Shown here: one piece after another, positions 12,334 through 17,616 of the stretch
How the letters are laid out: each line of letters begins with the position of its first letter
How positions within the stretch are numbered: the first letter of the stretch is position 1
Source: CAZAIO01 sp964485235
Lineage (GTDB): Bacteria; Chloroflexota; Dehalococcoidia; GIF9; UBA5629
DNA length: 17,616 bases
NCBI GenBank assembly: GCA_964485235.1
Contig: CAZAIO010000059.1
Span: forward strand, 1-17,616
Direction: 5' to 3'
Translations under genes and position numbers: made by a program
The notes under the pieces: generated by a model
Databases searched by the model: none
The model's input: the letters and a program-made list of their open reading frames with translations, nothing else
What the model was told of the DNA's origin: nothing

Positions 12334-12458
12334 AAATTCCTGCGTTCAGCGGAAATCCCGCCGTAATTTTTTTCTGGAAGACCTGGTCGACTTTGCCTTT
12401 TTCATAATAAAATTATCACTTGTCCGCCGTTTCAAGCAATACTGCAGCACTGGATTCC

Positions 12459-12488
12459 TTGCTTACATAAAGCTTATCACGCTACAAT
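12459..12488 (+). promoter_or_regulatory. Candidate promoter of the tldD operon
   Basis: A -35 TTGCTT (12459-12464), an 18-base spacer and -10 TACAAT (12483-12488). The expected start near 12495 leaves about 20 bases before the tldD ATG, enough for the AGGA site at 12505-12508. No further good promoter was noticed between the five genes that follow. Confidence 0.5.
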
Positions 12489-12515
12489 AGGTTACCACAT
12501 ATACAGGATGCAAAT

Positions 12516-13874
12516 ATGCAAAAGGATATAGCCGGTTACATCAAAGGAAAGAATGCCGATTATATTGAAGTACGCCTCGAGGAAAGCGAAGCGACACGGA
12601 TAAGCTACCGGGGCGAGAGGCTGGAAGACATCAGCAGGACTTCAAGCATCGGCGGAAATATACGCGCGCTTGTGAAAGGCGGTTGGGGCTTTGTCAGCTT
12701 TAATGAAGCGGGAGACATGGAGCGTAAAGTAGCGCTCGCGGTAGAACAGGCACGGCTCGTGGGAAACGAGAAAAGTATGCTCGGCAACGTTGAGCCGGTC
12801 GTCGATACGGTCCCCGCTGTCGTAACAAAAGACCCGTCAAACATCCCTCTTTCCGCAAAGAAAGAGCTTCTCGATGAATATAACGATATTATCCTTCGAA
12901 CACCCGGAATACAGACGTCGAGCGTCTACTACTACGACGGCAGGAAAAAAGTGTTTTTCGCCAGTTCTGAAGGCTCGCTTATCGAGCAGCAGCGGATCGA
13001 TGTAGGTCTGCGTGTGACCGCCATCGCGTCGAAAGACGGCACGGTGCAGCAGGTCGGCCTGAGCACAGGCAGCCTCGGAGACTACGGAGCGATAGAGCAC
13101 CTGCATGATGAGGTAAGAGACCTGGCAAACCGTGCAATTGGACTGCTTTCCGCCCCGCAGGCACCCGGCGGAGAATACACCGTTGTGCTCGACCCGATAC
13201 TTGCCGGCGTATTTGTACATGAGGCTTTCGGACATCTTTCCGAATCGGACTTCGTTCATGAAAATCCAAGGCTCCGGGACATGATGGTGCTGGGCAGGAA
13301 GTTCGGCGGCACGCATTTAAATATCGTCGACGGAGCCGCAGTGCCCGGCCTGCGCGGGAGCTTTAAATACGACGATGAAGGTGTACCGTCAACAAAGACG
13401 TATCTTATTCGCGAGGGCATTCTCGAAGGAAGGCTCCACTCACGGGAAACAGCGGCGAAAATGGGCGAGCAGCCTACCGGCAACGCCCGCGCCCTCAACT
13501 ACGTATACCCGCCCATCGTTCGTATGACCAATACCTACATAGAGCCGGGCAAAACCTCGTTCGAGGAGATGATCGGCGATATCAAAGAGGGCATTTATGC
13601 AAAGGACTGGTACGGCGGAACAACCAGCCTGGAAATGTTCACCTTCTCCGCAGGAGAGGCATACATGATCCGTGACGGTAAAATAGCGGAGCTTATCAGG
13701 CCGGTTATGCTCAGCGGCAATGTATTCACAACGCTCAATAACATAGACGCAATCGGCAACGACCTGGACATGAACCAGGGAGGAGGCTGTGGCAAAGGAG
13801 GGCAGTCCCCGCTGCCCGTATCGAACGGCAGCCCTCATATCAGGATTCGAAAATGCCTTGTGGGAGGTGCATAG
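12516..13874 (+). CDS. tldD: TldD, catalytic subunit of the TldD/TldE zinc metalloprotease
   Basis: TldD pairs with TldE to form a closed-cavity protease that trims unfolded peptides; in E. coli it matures microcin B17 and degrades CcdA (family knowledge). The 452-aa protein carries HEAFGH at 235-240, the HExxxH zinc motif with catalytic E236. C425 in the C-terminal GGGCGKGGQ block fits the additional zinc ligand of the family. PVSNGSPHIRI near the end is also typical. The catalytic residues are intact, so this is the active subunit. AGGA lies 7 bases before the ATG. The stop TAG abuts the tldE start with no gap. No peptide-antibiotic genes are seen in the window, so a housekeeping or unknown substrate is more likely. 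Confidence 0.95.
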   Translation: MQKDIAGYIKGKNADYIEVRLEESEATRISYRGERLEDISRTSSIGGNIRALVKGGWGFVSFNEAGDMERKVALAVEQARLVGNEKSMLGNVEPVVDTVPAVVTKDPSNIPLSAKKELLDEYNDIILRTPGIQTSSVYYYDGRKKVFFASSEGSLIEQQRIDVGLRVTAIASKDGTVQQVGLSTGSLGDYGAIEHLHDEVRDLANRAIGLLSAPQAPGGEYTVVLDPILAGVFVHEAFGHLSESDFVHENPRLRDMMVLGRKFGGTHLNIVDGAAVPGLRGSFKYDDEGVPSTKTYLIREGILEGRLHSRETAAKMGEQPTGNARALNYVYPPIVRMTNTYIEPGKTSFEEMIGDIKEGIYAKDWYGGTTSLEMFTFSAGEAYMIRDGKIAELIRPVMLSGNVFTTLNNIDAIGNDLDMNQGGGCGKGGQSPLPVSNGSPHIRIRKCLVGGA

Positions 13875-15179
13875 TTGGAAGAGATACTCTCAAAGGCGAA
13901 AAAAATCGCACAGCAGGCGGAAGTATACCGGATCGTCTCACAAAGAACGCCGGTACAGTTCGAAGCCAACAAGCTGAAGCAAATACAGACGAAGGAAAGC
14001 ACCGGTACCGCACTGCGTATCATCAAAGACGGAAGGATCGGTTTTGCATTTGTAAGCGGCCCGGTCGATGCCGACATGCTTGTAGCAATGGCAGAGGAAA
14101 CAAGCAGCTTCGGCACGCCGGTTGACTTCGATTTCCCGGGAAAAGCGTCCTTGCCGGAAGTGGCGATATACGATCCGGAAACTGAACGGGTCGGGCTGAA
14201 CGACATGGTGGATACGGGGCAGAAGTTTATCGATACCATCCGGAAACATACGCCGGATATAGTCTGTGAGGCATCGATATCGAAAGGTACCGTGTCGGTC
14301 TCACTCATCAACTCGCGGGGCGGAGAAGCGAATTATCGAAAAAGCGTTTTTTCGCTGGGGCTCGAAGGTGTTATAGTTCAGAACGACGACATGCTCTTCG
14401 CGGGCGATTATCAGGGCTCCTGCCATCCCCTGCTTGATTATACTGAGCTGGCTGATGAGATCACCACACAGCTCGAAATCGCCCGAAAACAGGGGTCCAT
14501 ATCGACACAGACGATGCCGGTCATTTTCAAACCGCACGGTGTCGCCAGTGCGCTTATATCGCCCCTTATCACAGCGTTGAACGGCAAGATAGTCTATAAC
14601 GGTGCGTCACCGTTGAAAGACAAACTGGGAAGCCAGGTGTTCGATGAGCATTTCTCCGTGTATGATGATGCAACTATTCCGTACTGCATAGCAAGCTCTC
14701 CCTGCGATGATGAGGGCATCGTATGCAGAAAGATGCCCCTGATTGACAATGGAGTGGTCTCACACTTCTTTTACGACCTGCAAACTGCAGCACTGGCCGG
14801 CACTCAGAGCACAGGTAACGGCGGCCGCAACGGCGGCGTACCGGCACCGTCGACCAATGCCGTAATGATCGCAGAAGGCAGTATATCGTTCAATGATATG
14901 GTACGGGATATAAAGACGGGCCTGGTCATAGAAGACGTCATGGGCGCATCGCAGGGCAATGTGCTCAACGGCGATTTCAGCGGCAATGTACTGCTCGGAT
15001 ACAAGATCGAAAACGGAGAGATAACCGGCAGGGTTAAAAATACCATGGTATCGGGAAATATCTACAGGGTATTGAAACAGCTTACAGCGATAGGAAACGA
15101 CGGCAGGTGGATAGGAGGGTCACTGTTCACTCCCAGCATCTTCTGTCCGGCGGTATCCGTAGCGACCAAAGAGGGGTGA
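13875..15179 (+). CDS. tldE: TldE / PmbA, non-catalytic partner of TldD
   Basis: A 434-aa TldD/PmbA-family protein that lacks HExxxH; the equivalent region reads KPHGVASALISPL, as expected for the partner subunit that forms the cavity but does not bind zinc. Family features include VQFEANKLKQIQTKESTGTALR near the N-terminus, GNGGRNGGVPAPSTNAVM in the middle, and ENGEITGRVKNTMVSGNIY near the C-terminus. The start is TTG at 13875, directly after the tldD stop, backed by GGGAGG (13862-13867) 7 bases upstream; the rarer codon with strong coupling would favour matched amounts of the two subunits. The stop codon overlaps the ribosome-site region of the PAC2 gene, which starts 1 base later. Confidence 0.93.
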   Translation: MEEILSKAKKIAQQAEVYRIVSQRTPVQFEANKLKQIQTKESTGTALRIIKDGRIGFAFVSGPVDADMLVAMAEETSSFGTPVDFDFPGKASLPEVAIYDPETERVGLNDMVDTGQKFIDTIRKHTPDIVCEASISKGTVSVSLINSRGGEANYRKSVFSLGLEGVIVQNDDMLFAGDYQGSCHPLLDYTELADEITTQLEIARKQGSISTQTMPVIFKPHGVASALISPLITALNGKIVYNGASPLKDKLGSQVFDEHFSVYDDATIPYCIASSPCDDEGIVCRKMPLIDNGVVSHFFYDLQTAALAGTQSTGNGGRNGGVPAPSTNAVMIAEGSISFNDMVRDIKTGLVIEDVMGASQGNVLNGDFSGNVLLGYKIENGEITGRVKNTMVSGNIYRVLKQLTAIGNDGRWIGGSLFTPSIFCPAVSVATKEG

Positions 15180-15180
15180 T

Positions 15181-16011
15181 ATGAAAAACTTGATAAAGCT
15201 CAGTAAAGACCCGCGTCCGAAAGCCTGCGACCTTATTGCGTCATGGCCCGGTATCGGCAACGTATCGCTTATCGTGTCCCAGTATATCAGGGACAAGCTC
15301 AATGCGGAAGAAATAGGTGCGATCGAGCCGTTCAATTTCTTCGAGCCTATCGGCGTTATGGTGAAAAACAACATCATAGAAGCGCCGCAGTTTCCCGAAA
15401 GCAAGCTCTACTACTGGAAAAATGCGGAGTACGAGAAAGACCTGCTCCTTTTTATAGGCGATGAACAGCCAAGCATAAAAGGATACGACATGGCCAATGC
15501 CGTGCTGGATATATGCGAAAAACTCAAAGTGAAACGCGTCTATACACTGGCTGCTGCGATCGCAAAAATCCACCATACTGAAATGCCCAGAGTATGGGGC
15601 GCAGCCACTAACCAGAAACTCGTCGACGAGATAAAGCAGTACGAGGTCGTCCTGAGGGGAGCCGTACAAATAGCCGGGCTTAACGGTCTGTTTCTCGGCG
15701 TGGCAAAAGAGAGAGGTATGGACGGGATCTGTCTTCTGGGAGAGGTGCCCAGCTACACGACGCGGATACCCAATCCAAAATCCGCGCTGGCAATACTCAA
15801 GGTATTAAGTGAAATGCTGCATATAACCGTGGATGTAACCGACCTGTCCGTTGCGGCAACCAAAGCTGATGAGGAAATGAAACGCATGGCTGCCGAAGCC
15901 ATGGGCGAGTTTATAACCAGTTACACCAAACCGGTGTGGCCGCAGGAAGAATATGACGAAGAAGATGATGAGGACGAGGACGACGATGAGGACGAGGACG
16001 AGGAGTATTAA
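15181..16011 (+). CDS. PAC2-family protein with acidic C-terminal tail
   Basis: A 276-aa member of the PAC2 (proteasome assembly chaperone 2-like) family. The pattern includes LIASWPGIGNVSLIVSQYI (residues 18-36), LLLFIGDEQPSIKGYDMA (about 93-110), RVYTLAAAIA, and LNGLFLGVAKERGMDGICLLGEVPSY. The fold resembles purine nucleoside phosphorylase, and bacterial members lack a settled function. In eukaryotes the relatives guide 20S proteasome assembly, but no proteasome gene is seen here. The last 21 residues (256-276) are almost all D and E, a likely disordered tail. GAGGGG precedes the ATG by 4 bases and overlaps the tldE stop. Its position in the tldD/tldE operon suggests a part in peptide or protein turnover, which is inference. 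Confidence 0.88.
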   Translation: MKNLIKLSKDPRPKACDLIASWPGIGNVSLIVSQYIRDKLNAEEIGAIEPFNFFEPIGVMVKNNIIEAPQFPESKLYYWKNAEYEKDLLLFIGDEQPSIKGYDMANAVLDICEKLKVKRVYTLAAAIAKIHHTEMPRVWGAATNQKLVDEIKQYEVVLRGAVQIAGLNGLFLGVAKERGMDGICLLGEVPSYTTRIPNPKSALAILKVLSEMLHITVDVTDLSVAATKADEEMKRMAAEAMGEFITSYTKPVWPQEEYDEEDDEDEDDDEDEDEEY

Positions 16012-16014
16012 ATA

Positions 16015-16944
16015 ATGTCACGTTCTGCAAATACCAGGAAATATATAGATAAAATATTGTATAGCGATACCATTCCGGGCAAATCCGACTTCGCGCATCT
16101 GTCCGACCTGAGTACGGAAGACCTTGAAGCCCTGAGACATGAGTGGACGGCTGTAGAAAGCACGCGAAGGCAGATGATCATTTCTCAACTCGTACACCAC
16201 GCCGCATCTAATTTTACATATGACTTCAGAGAAATATTCCGTTTCTGCCTCTATGATCCCGACCCCGGTATAAGGTCCTCTGCCATTGCAGGACTGACCG
16301 AAGAAGAGGACGAACTTTTTATATCCAGGCTTGCCCGTTTTGTAAAGGACGACCCTGCCGAAGAAGTAAGAGAAGCGGCAGTAACCGCTCTGGGGAAATT
16401 CGCCATATTTGCCGAACTGGGAGACCTTCCCGATCATGACTGTAAGACAATATACAATGTGTTGTTGTCCGTGCTTAATAATAAAAAGGAAGTCTCCGCT
16501 ATCAAGGGAGAAGCGCTCGTTTCTATTGCGGCATTCCATGTCACAGGGGTGAAAACCCTTATTGAAGAAGCGTATAATGGCACGGATATGCGTTACAAAA
16601 GCGCCGCGCTGCGTGCAATGGGACGCAACTGCGATCCTTTATGGCTTGATACGCTGTTTAAAGAGCTCGAAAACGAAGATATGGATATCCGTTACGAGGC
16701 GATCATGGCATGCGGCGAGCTAAACGACGAGAAAGCTGTACCGGTACTGATCGGCTTTACCGGAGATAAGAACCTGCGAATACGCGAAGCGGCAATCATG
16801 GCGCTTGGAGAAATAGGCGGTCAAAAAGCCAGAGATACGCTGAACAATCTTGCAAAGAATTCGAGAGGGAAAACCCGTCAGGCTGCTGAACTGGCAATCA
16901 AGGAGCTGGACATTTGCGAAGATTTTTTGTCAATGAACTGTTAA
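16015..16944 (+). CDS. HEAT-repeat protein
   Basis: A 309-aa soluble protein built of paired helices of the HEAT / PBS-lyase kind. The clearest repeats are DPDPGIRSSAIAGL (81-94), DDPAEEVREAAVTALGKFA (112-130), GTDMRYKSAALRAMGR (189-204), NEDMDIRYEAIMACGEL (220-236) and DKNLRIREAAIMALGEIGG (251-269), each with the conserved D/R positions. Such proteins usually act as binding scaffolds; the partner here is unknown. No signal peptide or membrane segment is seen. AGGAG at 16001-16005, inside the last codons of the PAC2 gene, lies 9 bases before the ATG, and only 3 bases separate stop and start, so it is translated with the PAC2 protein. Its end overlaps the acetyltransferase gene by 31 bases. 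Confidence 0.88.
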   Translation: MSRSANTRKYIDKILYSDTIPGKSDFAHLSDLSTEDLEALRHEWTAVESTRRQMIISQLVHHAASNFTYDFREIFRFCLYDPDPGIRSSAIAGLTEEEDELFISRLARFVKDDPAEEVREAAVTALGKFAIFAELGDLPDHDCKTIYNVLLSVLNNKKEVSAIKGEALVSIAAFHVTGVKTLIEEAYNGTDMRYKSAALRAMGRNCDPLWLDTLFKELENEDMDIRYEAIMACGELNDEKAVPVLIGFTGDKNLRIREAAIMALGEIGGQKARDTLNNLAKNSRGKTRQAAELAIKELDICEDFLSMNC

Positions 16945-17459
16945 AACCCCCGTCATTGACCGGCGAGAAAGTCAGACTGCGCCCCAAACAGCTCACCGAT
17001 GCAGTTAACGATTACCGCTGGCGAACCGACCCCGAGCTGTGCCGCTACGATGCAGCTCAACCGCTTACCTATTCTTTCGAAAAATACCTCAAATACTTCG
17101 CGGATATCCTGTGTTTCAGTGACAGAGACTGCAACCTCGCCATCGAAACGCATAACGGCAGACATATCGGCAACTGTGGTTTCTTCAATATCGACAAAAA
17201 GAGAAAAGAAACGGAAATCGGTATCATGATCGGTGACAAAGCATACTGGGGACAGGGGTATGGGAGCGATGCAATGCTCACCGCTGTAAATTACATTTTC
17301 ACCCAATCCGAACTGCATAGAGTCTATCTGAAAACGCTCGACTGGAACGTCCGCGCTCAAAAATGTTTTACCGGCTGCGGCTTTTCTATCTACGGCAAGA
17401 TGATGAAAGACGGATATTCTTTTATCACTATGGAAGTCGTCCGTCCGCACAGAATGTGA
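16914..17459 (+). CDS. GNAT-family N-acetyltransferase (RimJ/RimL-like)
   Basis: A 181-aa acetyl-CoA-dependent transferase. LTGEKVRLRP (15-24) is the usual start of the RimJ/RimL-type group; EIGIMIGDKAYWGQGYGSDAM (101-121) is motif A, with Q/R-x-x-G-x-G/A at Q114-G115-Y116-G117 for acetyl-CoA binding; VYLKTLDWNVRAQKCFTGCGF is motif B with the N-x-RAQ-x-C-F pattern. The substrate (protein N-terminus, amino acid or small molecule) cannot be told. TTG at 16914 is taken as the start because AAGGAG lies 8 bases upstream; this makes a 31-base overlap with the HEAT gene. A shorter start near LTGEKV is possible. It is probably the last gene of the operon. Confidence 0.85.
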   Translation: MRRFFVNELLKPPSLTGEKVRLRPKQLTDAVNDYRWRTDPELCRYDAAQPLTYSFEKYLKYFADILCFSDRDCNLAIETHNGRHIGNCGFFNIDKKRKETEIGIMIGDKAYWGQGYGSDAMLTAVNYIFTQSELHRVYLKTLDWNVRAQKCFTGCGFSIYGKMMKDGYSFITMEVVRPHRM

Positions 17460-17467
17460 ACCCGCCT

Positions 17468-17485
17468 GAGCTTCACGATAAGCTC
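17468..17485 (+). terminator. Weak hairpin after the acetyltransferase gene
   Basis: GAGCTT (17468-17473) and AAGCTC (17480-17485) form a 6-bp stem with a 6-base loop, 8 bases after the stop. The downstream sequence (TGTTATATCC) has no real T-run, so an intrinsic terminator is doubtful. The remaining 17486-17616 shows no gene I can support. Confidence 0.25.
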
Positions 17486-17616
17486 TGTTATATCCGTTAT
17501 ATTGTCCGGTCCCGCCGCAGGAAAATACTCCGATAAAGGGAGTAATGAAGCATTTACCGCCAATCAATCGGTTCAATCCGTCATACGTACCCGCTGTTGA
17601 TTTTTGTATGGAAATA

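Noticed and set aside
16953..17616. Minus-strand frame open from the acetyltransferase region to the window edge
   Set aside because: It is antisense to a convincing GNAT gene and its extra part (17460-17616) shows no family motif; a gene starting beyond the window cannot be fully excluded.

Overview
The window looks like draft or metagenome-assembled bacterial DNA (there is a run of 10 N at 9545-9554), most likely from a Chloroflexota relative of the Dehalococcoidia. That placement is an inference from gene content and protein style (a DUF951 protein beside pyrF, a PAC2-family protein after tldD/tldE, a housekeeping sigma factor without a full region 1.1), not from a marker phylogeny. Genes are compact, use clear Shine-Dalgarno sites and sigma70-type promoters, and several start with TTG or GTG.

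Layout. 1-154: no gene; a 28-bp perfect palindrome and two imperfect direct repeats that look like remains of a mobile-element end. 155-2485 (+): pyrF, an overlapping DUF951 gene, then dinB (DNA polymerase IV) with its own promoter. 2542-4582 (+): a single-gene unit for a large flavin/iron-sulfur/FAD oxidoreductase. 4583-4834: convergent gap with nested palindromes and a dispersed-type repeat. 7579-4835 (-): tex, a GIY-YIG (YhbQ/UPF0213) gene and ywbE, read as one nucleic-acid-linked operon. 7832-9373 (+): primary sigma factor rpoD. 9374-9844: no protein gene; a diverged tandem repeat interrupted by the assembly gap, then a small RNA gene (9701-9816) with a near-consensus promoter, a 10-bp closing stem and a U-tract. 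10392-9845 (-): an AbrB-type antitoxin and RelE/ParE-type toxin with palindromic operators. 10649-11965 (+): folC. 12287-12018 (-): a small SWIM zinc-finger protein. 12516-17459 (+): five tightly packed genes, tldD, tldE, a PAC2-family protein with an acidic tail, a HEAT-repeat protein and a GNAT acetyltransferase. 17460-17616: no gene seen.

How the genes work together. pyrF and folC are housekeeping metabolism (UMP and folate); dinB, tex and rpoD are DNA/RNA information processing. The most system-like parts are (a) the tldD-tldE-PAC2-HEAT-GNAT operon, which suggests a peptide or protein maturation/turnover unit, and (b) the unassigned small RNA whose 3' end faces the toxin-antitoxin module. 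No CRISPR array, rRNA, tRNA, intact transposase or phage gene is visible.
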